Assembly: GCA_017613335.1 (NCBI GenBank)
Contig: JAGAEB010000029.1
Location: 1 to 26,227, forward strand
Direction of reading: 5' to 3'
DNA: 26,227 nt
Origin: Methanosarcinaceae archaeon
GTDB lineage: Archaea > Halobacteriota > Methanosarcinia > Methanosarcinales > Methanosarcinaceae
In this document: one piece after another, positions 1-8,845 of the stretch
How positions within the stretch are numbered: the stretch's first letter is position 1
Layout: every line of letters starts with the position of its first letter
Notes under the pieces: generated by a model
What the model was told of the DNA's origin: nothing
The model's database searches: none
Seen by the model: the letters and a program-made list of their open reading frames with translations, nothing else
Translations under genes and position numbers: made by a program

Positions 1-69
1 ATCGTCACCAACTCTCCGAACGAGAACCTCAAGGCCTGGGCAGAATTCGTCAAGACCCTGAAGTACTGA
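1..69 (+). CDS. C-terminal end of an unrecognised protein (partial)
   Basis: Frame 1 is open from the window edge and ends at TGA 67-69, giving 22 residues that finish with WAEFVKTLKY. The codons (GTC, ACC, CTC, AAG, CTG) are strongly biased, as expected of a highly expressed gene. A strong intrinsic terminator follows 18 bases after the stop. That confirms a real gene end on the plus strand. The fragment is too short to name the protein. Confidence 0.7.
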   Translation: MVTNSPNENLKAWAEFVKTLKY

Positions 70-80
70 GTACTGATCAA

Positions 81-119
81 AAAAAAAGCGTTCTGCCGTC
101 AGGCAGAACGCTTTTTTTT
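81..119 (+). terminator. Intrinsic terminator after the partial first gene
   Basis: A perfect 10-bp stem (88-97 with 102-111) closes on a GTCA loop and is followed by eight T. It is preceded by a run of A, so it could also work on the opposite strand. Confidence 0.85.
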
Positions 120-207
120 ATTTTTGCGGTGATCGTTCAGACAGATCGTGTCCCGGTCACCGGGAAATCTTTTTTTATGCTGTTTCAGGCAGATCATCGG
201 ATTTTTG

Positions 208-341
208 TGATCCGCACCGTCTCATTTTTGATCTTTGACCGGCCATCTGATTTTTGATGCATGATCAGGTCGTCTTATTTTTGGTAAATGATCAGGTTGT
301 CTTATTTTTGGTGAATGATCGAGTCGTCTTATTTTTGGTGT
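208..341. repeat. Degenerate 27-bp tandem repeat
   Basis: Three clear units lie at 261-287, 288-314 and 315-341. They share ATGATC at the left and TCTTATTTTTGG in the middle. Two more diverged units (about 208-233 and 234-260) keep the TGATTTTTGAT-like core, and a further partial copy may lie near 185-207. The unit length is a multiple of three, so one frame stays open through it (residues like HDQVVLFLV), but nothing suggests that it is translated. It sits between a plus-strand terminator and the end of the nitroreductase gene. Confidence 0.85.
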
Positions 342-366
342 CCGGTCATCAGAAAAAATCAGAGAT

Positions 367-1158
367 TCACATCCACAGGATCCGGCGTTCGTTCCGCGGA
401 ACGGTGCGTCTGAATCTGATCCGCGGATGTCCGATCACATAGACAGCATGAGCGACAAGTCCGTCTTCGATCTCCGGGAAAAATGACATGAATCTTTCAG
501 GATCGTGTTCCGATGCTGAAAGCATCCACCGGGAATGAAAGCCGCCCAACCCGGCGGCGAAGGCTGCCAGATCGATCTGTTCCGCCGTTATCGCCGCGTC
601 GATCGGCAGACGGGCAAAAATGATGATCAGCTGCCGGCCTTCCCATGTGAACGGATTATTCTTTTCTTTCTGCCCGTCCTCGACATACCGGACGAACTGT
701 CCTATCCGCGGATGCTCGTCCGTGTGTTCTTTCAGGATCGATGCGAGAAGTTCCATGAATTCTGAAAAACGACTGTCGATGACGGCAAATGAAACTTTCT
801 GTGAATTTTCGGCTGTCGGCGCATAGCCGGCTGCGGATATGACCGACTTTATTTCTTCTGCCGTGCAGCACCGGTCAAACCAGCGCATACTGCGCCGGGT
901 ACGGAAAAGAAGAGACAGGTCATCCGGTGTCACCGGACAGACGCCGGCCGGGACCGGATCTTCAGCGGAATCTTTCAGCCTGACAGCATCTTTCGGGCAG
1001 ACGGCCAGACAATGCCCGCATCTGAAACAGGAATAAGGAGAATCTGTTTCGTGCACTTTATCGTCATCGCCGACACGGAGATGCCCGCGGATGCACACTT
1101 TGACGCATTGGCCGCAGCCGATGCATGAATCGGATATGATCAGCGTCTTTTCAGTCAT
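367..1158 (-). CDS. Ferredoxin-nitroreductase family protein
   Basis: This 263-residue protein joins two [4Fe-4S] binding motifs to a nitroreductase domain. The Cys ligands are C12, C15, C18, C22 and C44, C47, C50, C54-Pro. The FMN-binding nitroreductase domain starts near residue 85 with RTRRSMRWFD, typical of the FMN phosphate-binding start of the family. Such fusions are common in anaerobes and methanogens. They are thought to pass electrons from ferredoxin to a flavin that reduces an unknown substrate. The start is backed by GAGAGG (1161-1166) just upstream. A TATA-like ACATTATATC (1181-1190 on this strand) lies about 25 bases before the start, so the message may have almost no leader. 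It lies downstream of purL on the same strand, but a hairpin in the 238-bp gap suggests separate transcription. The substrate cannot be told from sequence. Confidence 0.88.
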   Translation of the reverse strand: MTEKTLIISDSCIGCGQCVKVCIRGHLRVGDDDKVHETDSPYSCFRCGHCLAVCPKDAVRLKDSAEDPVPAGVCPVTPDDLSLLFRTRRSMRWFDRCCTAEEIKSVISAAGYAPTAENSQKVSFAVIDSRFSEFMELLASILKEHTDEHPRIGQFVRYVEDGQKEKNNPFTWEGRQLIIIFARLPIDAAITAEQIDLAAFAAGLGGFHSRWMLSASEHDPERFMSFFPEIEDGLVAHAVYVIGHPRIRFRRTVPRNERRILWM

Positions 1159-1179
1159 GTCCTCTCATATCCGGGGATC

Positions 1180-1190
1180 GGATATAATGT
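1180..1190 (-). promoter_or_regulatory. TATA-like box of the nitroreductase gene
   Basis: On the minus strand the sequence reads ACATTATATC, centred about 27 bases upstream of the ATG. This fits an archaeal TBP site with a transcript starting at or near the start codon. Confidence 0.4.
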
Positions 1191-1340
1191 TTCGGGATCC
1201 GTTATGGTCAGTCCCGCTGCAGGCCGGGCGTAAACAGGTGATCGGACCGAATCGGATCAGATCTGTACCGGATTAAAGAGATTCAGATCGGAAGAGACCG
1301 GAAAAGAGGAAAAGGGTCAGAAAAGGATCTGAAAACATCA

Positions 1341-1383
1341 TATAAAAATTTGAAGAGCCGGCATATTCCGGGCGGCCGGCTCT
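1341..1383 (-). terminator. Terminator downstream of purL
   Basis: A perfect 9-bp stem (1354-1362 with 1375-1383, AGAGCCGGC) has a 12-base loop. On the minus strand it is followed by a T-rich tract (AAATTTTTATA). It begins 14 bases after the purL stop. Confidence 0.7.
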
Positions 1384-1396
1384 GTCTGAAACGGGG

Positions 1397-4300
1397 TTAT
1401 TCTTTTCTGAAATAGCGGACACCGTTTGCGAATATATTCTGTTTTTTGTTGCCCGGGATGTTCATGAAAACGTCTTTGAAGTAACGTTCGGAGTGCCCCA
1501 TTTTGCCGAGGACGCGGCCGTCCGGGGAGACGATGCCTTCGATCGCGCAGCTGCTGCCGTTCGGGTTGAAACGGCCGTCCATTGTCGGGATGCCTTCGGG
1601 CGTGCTGTAAAGGAAAGCGACCTGACCGTTCCTGAAAAGCTGTTCAGTCATTTCAGGAGAGGCGACGAAGCGGCCTTCACCGTGACTGACAGGGACAGTG
1701 TGGCATTCGCCCGGCGTCAGACCCGCAAGCCACGGAGAATTGTCGGATGCGACGCGTGTCGTCACCATGCAGGAAACGTGTCTGTTGATCGTATTTCTGA
1801 AAAGTGTCGGATTGTCGCTTTCGGGCGCTCTGATCTCGCCGTACGGGAGAAGACCGGATTTGATGAGCGCCTGGAAGCCGTTGCAGATACCGAGGATCAG
1901 ACCGTCGCGGGCGAGGAGCGCATGAACGGCATTTCTGATCTTTTCATTCAGGAGGACGTTGACGATGAATTTCGCGCTGCCGTCGGGCTCGTCGCCGCTT
2001 GAGAAACCGCCCGGGATCGCCAGGATGTTCGTCTTTCCGATCAGATCGGCCATCTCGTCGATCGACTCGAAAACGGCAGATTCCGTCATATTTCTGAAAA
2101 CGAAGACCGTGACTTCGGCGCCTTCTTCTTCAAAAGCGCGTTTGACGTCGTATTCACAGTTGCTTCCCGGGAAGACCGGAATGAGGACTTTGACGACATC
2201 GACCGGGTGAGCGGCTTTGAATTTTCTGCCGGAAGTGAAATCACGGATCGGAAGATCGTTTGTTCCGGGGAGAGCGGACGGATCCCGGACAGCCGGCGCG
2301 GTGACGGGGTAGAGGGCGTCGAAAGTCTTCATCCAGGCAGAAAGCGCCTCTTCTTTTGTCAGGGAAACAGTACCGGAACCTGTTCTGACCGTGTATCCGG
2401 AATCTGTGACTTTTCCGAGCAGAGCGGCGTATTTTCCGGCATCGGCCGCATCGAGCGGTCTTTCACTTTCAGTGATGATCGCGCCCGGCATCAGACGGAT
2501 GAGATCGAGGCCTTTTTGGTCTGCGGAAATGTCGGAAATATCGAATCCGAGTTCGTTTCCGAAACTCATCTTCATGAGAGCCGGGAGCACGCCGCCCTGT
2601 TCAGCGACATAGGCGGAAATGATCTTTCCGCCGGCGATCCCTTTCCGGACATTTTCGAAGATCTCTTTGTAACTTTCAGGAGAAGGCAGGCCTTCTGCGC
2701 TGATCTCCGGTCTGAAGAGCGTCAGGAAATTCCCGGCTCTTTTGAGTTCCGGCGTGATGATATTCTTCGTTGAGCCCGCGGAGCAGGCAAAAGAGATCAG
2801 CGTCGGCGGGACGCTGATCGTGTTGAAAGTGCCGCTCATGCTGTCTTTTCCGCCGATGGAAGCCAGATCGAAAAAGTCCTGGATCGTCATGGCGCCCAAA
2901 AGCGCTTCGGTGACTTTTCCCCAGCGGACGGGATCTTTGTTGAGGCGTTCGAAATATTCCTGGAAGGAGAAACGGATATCTTCCGGACGGCCGCCGACGG
3001 CGACCGTTTTGGCCATCGAGGAAAGGACACTGTACATGGCGCCTGCGAAACAGGAATATTTCATGACGGCCGGATCGTATCCGTAAGCAAGGATGCTGCA
3101 TGTCGTCGTTTTTCCGTCAAGGACCGGGATCTTCTGGACGGAAGCCTGCGTCGGTGTCAGCTGCATCCGGCCGCCGAAAGGCATCATGACGGTCGTCGAG
3201 CCGATGGAGGCGTCGAACATTTCTGCAAGACCCTTCTGAGAGGCGACGTTCATGTCGGAAAGCGTCTCAAGGACAGCTTCTTTTGTCAGCTGTGTCAGCA
3301 GTTTTCCGTCACGGCCGCGGACTTCGAATGGATTTTCGGCGTCGCTTTTTCCGATGACGACGTCGGTACGCTGGCGGACGCCGCAGGTGTCGATGAAAGC
3401 GCGGGAGATGTCGACGACTTTCTGATCGTTGAGGCAGATGACGAGACGCGGCTCTTCGATGACTTCCGCGACGCGGTAAGCTTCAAGATTTTCAGCTTCG
3501 GCCAGACGGATGAATTCTTTTTCGTCTTTTCCGGAAACGACGACGGCCATCCTTTCCTGGCTTTCGCTGACGGCAAGTTCCGTGGCGTTGAGGCCGGCAT
3601 ATTTGGTCCGGACGTTTTCCAGATGGATCATGAGACCCGGCGCCAGTTCACCGATCGCGACACAGACGCCGCCGGCACCGAAGTCGTTGCATTTTCTGAT
3701 GAGTTTCGTGCAGTCGGGGTTCCTGAAAAGTCTCTGGATCTTGCGTTCTTCCGGCGCGTTTCCTTTCTGGACTTCGCTGGCGCAGACGGTCAGGGATGAC
3801 TGATTGTGTTCCTTGGAAGAGCCCGTGGCACCGCCGATGCCGTCTCTTCCTGTGCGGCCGCCGAGAAGGATGATGACATCTCCCGGTTCAGGTGTTTTCC
3901 TGACGACGTTTTCGGCCGGCGCTGCGCCGACGACGGCGCCGACTTCCATGTGCTTGGCGACGAAATCGGGGTGATAGACTTCTTTGGCGAAAGTCGTCGG
4001 AAGGCCGATCTGGTTGCCGTAGGAAGAGTTGCCGCGTGTTGCTTTTTTGCTGATGATCTTCTGCGGGAGTTTTCCGGGAAGCGTGTCTTCGACGGGGGCG
4101 AGGACGTTTCCGCAGCCGCTGATGCGCATGGCCTGATAGACGTAACTCCTGCCGGAGAGCGGATCGCGGATCGCGCCGCCGATGCATGTCGAGGCGCCGC
4201 CGAAGGGTTCGATCTCCGTCGGGTGGTTGTGCGTTTCGTTTTTGAACATGAGGAGCCATTTTTCGGGGACACCGTCGTGGTCGACGTTGATGAAGATGCT

Positions 4301-5203
4301 GCAGGCGTTGATCTCTTCGCTGACTTCGACGTCTTTGAGGAGACCGCGGGAACGGAGATATTTTGCGTTGATCGTGCCCATGTCCATGAGCGTCATCGGT
4401 CTTTCGGATCTGCCGCACTCGCGTCTGATCTCAAGATAGCGGTCGAATGCTTTCTGAATCTCTTCGCCGAACCGGTCCGTGCGGATCGTGATATTCTGAA
4501 GGCTTGTCTCGAATGTCGTGTGACGGCAGTGGTCCGACCAGTAGGTATCGAGGACGCGGATCTCTGTTTCCGTCGGGTTCCTTTTTTCTTCGCTCCTGAA
4601 ATAATCCTGAATGAGGAGACAGTCTTCGAGGCTCATGGCAAGGCCGTGTGTTCTGATAAAGGATGCGATGCCGTCGCGGTCGAGCGTCAGGAAATCCGGA
4701 TAGACTTCAAGAGGCGTGACGTCGACGTTTCTGTCAACGGCGAGGATGCTGAGATCTTTTTCGCGGGATTCGATCGGGTTGATCAGATATTTTTTGATGC
4801 GGTCGAGGTCGCGGCGGTTTTCTTCCTCGTTTCCTTCAAGGATGATGATTTTGCCGCATGTGATCCGGCAATCAGATGACGGATCGAGAAGTTTGATGCA
4901 CTGGACGGCGCTGTCGGCGCGCTGGTCATACTGGCCGGGAAGCGTTTCTGCGGCAAAATAAACGCATCCGGAAAAGTCGGGCTCGATGAGATCGTCGATC
5001 ATGACTTCCGTAAAAACGGTCTTTTCAGCAGCTTCGCAGATTTCCGGGTCGATCCCGAAAACATCGTACGTGTTGATCAGGCGGAGTCCGGTCGCGCTGA
5101 TATTCAGATTCTCCCGGAGATCCGCATAAAGATCGAGGGCTTCCGTCCGGAATCCCGGCTTCTTTTCCACATAGACTCTTTTGTTGATTACAGATCCTGT
5201 CAT
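1397..5203 (-). CDS. purL: Phosphoribosylformylglycinamidine synthase, single-chain form
   Basis: This enzyme makes FGAM from FGAR, ATP and glutamine in step four of purine synthesis. At 1268 residues it is the fused form. The N-terminal PurS-like and linker regions are followed by two synthase halves, seen as DTYWSDHCRHTTF near residue 220, then MFKNETHNHPTEIEPFGGA. A class I glutaminase domain is at the C-terminus: nucleophile C1107 in GICNGFQ, H1174 in SHGEGRF, and H1237/E1239 in GHSER. Length and motifs match the long FGAM synthase of clostridia and relatives (TIGR01857). Methanogens usually encode separate PurS, PurQ and a PurL of about 700 residues, so this copy is probably of bacterial origin. 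The start at 5203 is set by the nearby TATA box. The upstream GGGGCC is only a weak ribosome site. It is divergent from the cation transporter gene. Confidence 0.95.
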   Translation of the reverse strand: MTGSVINKRVYVEKKPGFRTEALDLYADLRENLNISATGLRLINTYDVFGIDPEICEAAEKTVFTEVMIDDLIEPDFSGCVYFAAETLPGQYDQRADSAVQCIKLLDPSSDCRITCGKIIILEGNEEENRRDLDRIKKYLINPIESREKDLSILAVDRNVDVTPLEVYPDFLTLDRDGIASFIRTHGLAMSLEDCLLIQDYFRSEEKRNPTETEIRVLDTYWSDHCRHTTFETSLQNITIRTDRFGEEIQKAFDRYLEIRRECGRSERPMTLMDMGTINAKYLRSRGLLKDVEVSEEINACSIFINVDHDGVPEKWLLMFKNETHNHPTEIEPFGGASTCIGGAIRDPLSGRSYVYQAMRISGCGNVLAPVEDTLPGKLPQKIISKKATRGNSSYGNQIGLPTTFAKEVYHPDFVAKHMEVGAVVGAAPAENVVRKTPEPGDVIILLGGRTGRDGIGGATGSSKEHNQSSLTVCASEVQKGNAPEERKIQRLFRNPDCTKLIRKCNDFGAGGVCVAIGELAPGLMIHLENVRTKYAGLNATELAVSESQERMAVVVSGKDEKEFIRLAEAENLEAYRVAEVIEEPRLVICLNDQKVVDISRAFIDTCGVRQRTDVVIGKSDAENPFEVRGRDGKLLTQLTKEAVLETLSDMNVASQKGLAEMFDASIGSTTVMMPFGGRMQLTPTQASVQKIPVLDGKTTTCSILAYGYDPAVMKYSCFAGAMYSVLSSMAKTVAVGGRPEDIRFSFQEYFERLNKDPVRWGKVTEALLGAMTIQDFFDLASIGGKDSMSGTFNTISVPPTLISFACSAGSTKNIITPELKRAGNFLTLFRPEISAEGLPSPESYKEIFENVRKGIAGGKIISAYVAEQGGVLPALMKMSFGNELGFDISDISADQKGLDLIRLMPGAIITESERPLDAADAGKYAALLGKVTDSGYTVRTGSGTVSLTKEEALSAWMKTFDALYPVTAPAVRDPSALPGTNDLPIRDFTSGRKFKAAHPVDVVKVLIPVFPGSNCEYDVKRAFEEEGAEVTVFVFRNMTESAVFESIDEMADLIGKTNILAIPGGFSSGDEPDGSAKFIVNVLLNEKIRNAVHALLARDGLILGICNGFQALIKSGLLPYGEIRAPESDNPTLFRNTINRHVSCMVTTRVASDNSPWLAGLTPGECHTVPVSHGEGRFVASPEMTEQLFRNGQVAFLYSTPEGIPTMDGRFNPNGSSCAIEGIVSPDGRVLGKMGHSERYFKDVFMNIPGNKKQNIFANGVRYFRKE

Positions 5204-5227
5204 AATAGGCCCCGTGATTGAACATAA

Positions 5228-5240
5228 TGTAAATATAATG
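5228..5240 (-). promoter_or_regulatory. TATA-like box of purL
   Basis: On the minus strand the sequence reads ATTATATTTAC about 30 bases upstream of the purL start. That predicts a very short leader. The 5' gap with the divergent transporter holds no clear riboswitch. Confidence 0.45.
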
Positions 5241-5358
5241 CAGGTGCAGGATTCGAATTAAGGTCCGTAACTATTTGATATTTGTGTTAAAACATTCAGG
5301 ATCGGTAAAAACAGTCGGCCGGAGCTCTGAAGAGAACCGGGTGTATCGCAGGAAATCC

Positions 5359-5371
5359 GCAATATTAATAA
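5359..5371 (+). promoter_or_regulatory. TATA-like box of the CDF gene
   Basis: GCAATATTAATAAG lies about 35 bases before ATG 5401, fitting a short-leader transcript. An alternative AT-rich box is at 5230-5240, shared with divergent purL. Confidence 0.3.
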
Positions 5372-5400
5372 GCGGCCGGCGATTTACAGCAGATCAGGTT

Positions 5401-6660
5401 ATGACAATGGCTGAAAGTGAGACAGACAGGCCAAATCCCGGAAATGAAACGGATATGACATCGGCTGAAAATGAAACCGGTGCGTCAATGGCCGGAAACG
5501 GGACAGACATGGCGGCGAACGATGCCGAAAGAGAAAAAACGATCGTCAGGACAAGCGTGATCAGCATCATCACGAACGTGCTCCTGGCCGCTTTTAAGGC
5601 TGCCGTCGGCCTGATTTCGAATTCGATCGCGGTGACATTGGATGCCGTCAACAATCTTTCAGATGCGATGTCTTCTGTCGTCACGATCATCGGGGCGAAA
5701 TTCGGTTCAAAGCAGCCGGACAGGAAACATCCTTTCGGTTACGGCAGAGTGGAATATCTCAGTTCCATGGTCGTCGCCTCGATCGTCCTCTATGCCGGCA
5801 TTTCTTCTCTGGTCGAATCCGTCAGGAAGATCATTCATCCGGAGACGGCGGATTACGGTATGGTCTCTCTGGTCATCATTGCTGTTGCGATCGTTGTAAA
5901 ACTGATCCTGGGCAGATACGTCAAAAAACAGGGCGAAAAAGTAAATTCCGGCGCGCTGACGGCTTCCGGATCGGATGCCGTGTTCGATGCGGTCCTTTCG
6001 GCTTCGGTTCTTGTCTCGGCGATCATTTTCCTGATCCGGGGCGTATCGCTGGAAGCTTATGTCGGCGTTGTCATTGCGGCTGTGATCATCAAGGCCGGCA
6101 TCGGGATGATGGCCGAAACGCTGAACGACATCATCGGACAGAGAGGCGATGCCCGGATGAACGCGCAGATCACACGGATCCTGAAGGAAGAAGAAGCCGT
6201 CCGCGGCGCCTATGATCTTGTCCTGTTCGATTACGGACCGAATAAGTATTACGGCTCTGTCCATCTTGAACTTCCCGATACCATGACAGTGGATCAGGTG
6301 GATCTGCTGACGCGGAGGGTACAGGCCAGAGTCCATCAGGAAACCGGCGTTATCCTGACGGGCATAGGCATCTATTCGTACAACACGAAGGATGAAGAAG
6401 TCATACGGATCCGGGACGATGTTCAGAAAACTGTGACAGCACACGACTGGGCTCTTCAGATGCACGGTTTTTACGCAGATCCCGGGGAGAAGATGATGCG
6501 TTTTGATGTTGTTGTCAGTTTCGACATCGGGAGAAAAGAAGCATCGGAGATCCTCAACAGAGAGATACAGGCGCTCTATCCGGATTATACGCACATGATC
6601 ATTCTCGACACGGATATGACCGATCAGAAAGAAAGCGAAAACCCGGATGAAAGCGGATGA
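5401..6660 (+). CDS. Cation diffusion facilitator (CDF) family metal exporter
   Basis: The protein is an integral membrane exporter of divalent metal ions, driven by protons. From the chosen start it has about 419 residues. The first 45 are a low-complexity acidic stretch (repeated ET-D-M and NET motifs). The transmembrane domain begins near KTIVRTSVISIITN. Metal-site candidates are D-A-V-N-N-L-S-D in helix 2 and S-D-A-V-F-D in helix 5. HPFGYGRVEYLSSM is the typical CDF loop. A cytoplasmic dimerisation domain of about 160 residues follows, longer than usual. The frame is open back to a TTG at 5275, but ATG 5401 is preferred: it follows a TATA-like AATATTAATAAG at 5360-5371, which predicts a transcript starting just upstream. 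ATG 5407 is equally possible. The metal (Zn, Fe, Mn or Co) cannot be decided. Confidence 0.85.
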   Translation: MTMAESETDRPNPGNETDMTSAENETGASMAGNGTDMAANDAEREKTIVRTSVISIITNVLLAAFKAAVGLISNSIAVTLDAVNNLSDAMSSVVTIIGAKFGSKQPDRKHPFGYGRVEYLSSMVVASIVLYAGISSLVESVRKIIHPETADYGMVSLVIIAVAIVVKLILGRYVKKQGEKVNSGALTASGSDAVFDAVLSASVLVSAIIFLIRGVSLEAYVGVVIAAVIIKAGIGMMAETLNDIIGQRGDARMNAQITRILKEEEAVRGAYDLVLFDYGPNKYYGSVHLELPDTMTVDQVDLLTRRVQARVHQETGVILTGIGIYSYNTKDEEVIRIRDDVQKTVTAHDWALQMHGFYADPGEKMMRFDVVVSFDIGRKEASEILNREIQALYPDYTHMIILDTDMTDQKESENPDESG

Positions 6661-6721
6661 AAAGTCCGGCAGGATCCGGACACAGACAGGAAAGGTGATC
6701 ATAACCGGCCTTTCCCGGAAT

Positions 6722-6738
6722 GTTTATAGTTTATATGG
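6722..6738 (+). promoter_or_regulatory. TATA-like box of the DUF126 gene
   Basis: Two overlapping boxes, TTTATAG and TTTATATG, lie 55-68 bases upstream of ATG 6791. They predict a leader of about 25-35 bases that contains the GGAG ribosome site. Confidence 0.4.
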
Positions 6739-6790
6739 ACAGGATTGCTTCATACACGGTATACATACAAAGAGCAGGAGACAGTCGAAA

Positions 6791-7195
6791 ATGTCTGAAA
6801 GAATCAAAGGCAGATCGATCTCGCGGGGTGCTGCTTCCGGGAGAGTCCTCATGACAAAGGATGCCATCTCGTTTTTAGGGACGGTCGATCCGAAAACAGG
6901 TGTCGTTGTTGATAAGAACCATGAGCTTTACGGGCAGTCCGTCAAGGATACCGTTCTCGTGTTCCCGCGCGGGAAAGGATCGACGGTGGGGTCGTATGTC
7001 ATCTATCAGCTGAAAAAGAACAATGCTGCGCCTGCGGCGATCATCAATGAGGATTGCGAGACGATCGTTGCGGTCGGTGCGATCATTTCGTCGATCCCGC
7101 TGGTGGACAGGCCGGAAAAGGATGTCCGCTCATTTCTGAAAAACGGCGATCTCGTCACGGTCAGCGGCACGGACGGATTTATTGAAATTGCGTGA
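6791..7195 (+). CDS. Phosphomevalonate dehydratase small subunit (DUF126, aconitase X swivel domain)
   Basis: The protein has 134 residues and matches the DUF126 swivelling domain of aconitase X over its full length. Hallmarks are RSISRGAASGRVLMTKDAISFLG, FPRGKGSTVGSYVIYQL and AAPAAIINEDCETIVAVGAI. In archaea this subunit pairs with a large AcnX subunit to dehydrate 5-phosphomevalonate in the archaeal mevalonate pathway (established for the family). The large subunit is not in this window. The frame is open further upstream to 6647, overlapping the CDF gene, but ATG 6791 has a GGAG at 6777-6780 and gives the family's normal length. It ends 21 bases before the start of the radical SAM gene, so the two are probably co-transcribed. 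Confidence 0.88.
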   Translation: MSERIKGRSISRGAASGRVLMTKDAISFLGTVDPKTGVVVDKNHELYGQSVKDTVLVFPRGKGSTVGSYVIYQLKKNNAAPAAIINEDCETIVAVGAIISSIPLVDRPEKDVRSFLKNGDLVTVSGTDGFIEIA

Positions 7196-7216
7196 AGGAC
7201 TGTGAAGGATCAGACG

Positions 7217-8692
7217 ATGTCAGTACCCGGATCAGAAAAACCGGACGGCCTGTCTGCCGCAAACGACGGGGCAGGGATCCCGGTTCATTTCCGTTTTCTG
7301 AAAAAAAACAGTTACAGTTTTTCGGCGTTGGCGCCGGTCGTTCCGGAGGCGGATCTTACAGATGAGCCGCGTCCCGGGATCATGGTATACAGTATTTTTA
7401 CGAATCAGAAAGAGGCGCTCTTCCGGGAAGTAACCGAGGCGCGCCGGCGTTCCGGAAAAGAAGGCAGGCCGGTGTATTTCATCGCCGGCGGACCGCATCC
7501 GTCAGGCGCGCCGGAGGATTCAGCCGACGTGTTCGATGCTGTCGTTGTCGGCGAGGGTGAAGAGACGCTGCCGGAACTGATCGCGCTCGTGAAAAGAGAA
7601 ATGGCTGCCGGAAGGCTTCCCGATGCGGAAATGCTCTCAGGCATCCGCGGCATTGCGTTCCGGAAAAACGGACCCGGATATGAGAGCTGCAGCGGTACAG
7701 GGAATGACTGTATCCGCACGGAAAGGCGGCCGTATGCGGATCTTGACAGATTCCCGTGTTTCTGTCCGGACGGTATGTGGCGGCCGCTTGAGATTTCCAG
7801 AGGATGCCCGCACGGCTGCAGATACTGTCAGACGCCGCGTCTTTTCGGGCGGAAAATGCGCCACCGGAGCATTCCGGAGATCGTGAAATATGCGGCTTAT
7901 TATGATGATCTCAGGTTCATCACGTCGAACGCGTTCGCCTACGGATCGAACGGTCTGAAGGCAGAGCCGGACCGCGTGGAATCGCTCCTCTCATCTCTTT
8001 CTGAACTCTCTCCCTCATCGGATGATTGTGACAGAAAACGCATCTTTTTCGGGACGTTCCCGTCGGAAGTCCGTCCGGATTTCGTATCGGATGAACTCAT
8101 GGATATCCTCGTGAAATATGCCGATAACGATTCGCTCAGCATCGGAGCCCAGTCGGGAAGCGATGCGATCCTGAAAGAGATCGGAAGAGGGCATACATCA
8201 GAAGATGTCAGAATTGCTCTTGATATCTGTTTCAGTCACGGGATCACGCCGATCGTTGATTTCATCACAGGCTTTCCGACAGAGACGGCGGAGGATCAGG
8301 AAAAGACTCTGGAACTGATCGATGAGATCTGCCGCAGGGGCGGTGAAGTCAGAGCGCATTATCTGACGCCGCTTCCGGGAACGCCGTATGAGAATGAGAT
8401 CCCGGCAAAAGTCAGTCCGGAAGTTTCCGAAAAACTCGGGAAACTGGCGCTCAGCGGAAAACTCAAAGGCGTCTGGGAAGACATGAGCCATGTCACAAAG
8501 CCGTCATCGCCCGATCTGACAGGGAACATAAAGCGACACCGGAAAATAAAGACGGATCCGGAAAAAACAGAGACCTGTCCGGAAAAAGGCAGAGCAGAAA
8601 AAACAAAAAACAGTCTGAAAAAAGAGGCAGAGCAGAAAAACAAAAAACTGTCTGAAAAAAGAGGCAGAGCAGAAAAACAAAAACAGGTCTGA
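7217..8692 (+). CDS. B12-binding domain / radical SAM protein (TIGR04013-like)
   Basis: The protein has 491 residues. Residues about 45-140 form a B12-binding-like Rossmann domain (VYFIAGGPHPSGAPEDSAD, VVVGEGEETLPEL). Unlike true cobalamin binders it shows no DxHxxG motif. The radical SAM core follows, with C197, C201 and C204 in GCPHGCRYCQTP binding the [4Fe-4S] cluster, then SIGAQSGSDAILKEIGRGH and FITGFPTETAEDQ. It resembles a family widespread in methanogens with no known reaction. ATG 7217 is chosen over GTG 7202 because AAGGA at 7205-7209 is properly spaced for it and too close to be used by the GTG. The last 50 or so residues are a basic Lys/Glu tail encoded by a 37-bp tandem repeat. 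They are probably not part of the ancestral protein. Confidence 0.8.
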   Translation: MSVPGSEKPDGLSAANDGAGIPVHFRFLKKNSYSFSALAPVVPEADLTDEPRPGIMVYSIFTNQKEALFREVTEARRRSGKEGRPVYFIAGGPHPSGAPEDSADVFDAVVVGEGEETLPELIALVKREMAAGRLPDAEMLSGIRGIAFRKNGPGYESCSGTGNDCIRTERRPYADLDRFPCFCPDGMWRPLEISRGCPHGCRYCQTPRLFGRKMRHRSIPEIVKYAAYYDDLRFITSNAFAYGSNGLKAEPDRVESLLSSLSELSPSSDDCDRKRIFFGTFPSEVRPDFVSDELMDILVKYADNDSLSIGAQSGSDAILKEIGRGHTSEDVRIALDICFSHGITPIVDFITGFPTETAEDQEKTLELIDEICRRGGEVRAHYLTPLPGTPYENEIPAKVSPEVSEKLGKLALSGKLKGVWEDMSHVTKPSSPDLTGNIKRHRKIKTDPEKTETCPEKGRAEKTKNSLKKEAEQKNKKLSEKRGRAEKQKQV

Positions 8693-8704
8693 AAAAGAGG
8701 CGGA
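8576..8704 (+). repeat. 37-bp tandem repeat forming the 3' end of the radical SAM gene
   Basis: Units lie at 8576-8613 (diverged), 8614-8650, 8651-8687 and 8688-8704 (partial). The two central units are nearly identical and share GAGGCAGAGCAGAAAAACAA. The unit is not a multiple of three, so successive copies are read in different frames. The stop codon TGA 8690-8692 lies in the partial fourth copy. Confidence 0.85.
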
Positions 8705-8793
8705 TCTGAAAAAACGACGGAAAAGCCGTCATGCGTTTTCCCGGCCGGGCGATGCGCTGATATCCGGACAGGCGCCTGACCTGACATTCGGAA

Positions 8794-8804
8794 TCATTAT
8801 ACAC
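8794..8804 (+). promoter_or_regulatory. TATA-like box of the first DUF4013 gene
   Basis: CATTATACAC is centred about 47 bases upstream of ATG 8846. It predicts a leader of about 20-25 bases that includes the GGAGG ribosome site. Confidence 0.4.
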
Positions 8805-8845
8805 GTTCGGGCCGTATATGTATGAATATTGACCGGAGGCATTCC

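Noticed and set aside
254..442. 62-residue frame with HDQVVLFLV repeats
   Set aside because: Its openness comes from the 27-bp repeat being a multiple of three. It overlaps the end of the nitroreductase gene on the other strand, and no ribosome site is present.
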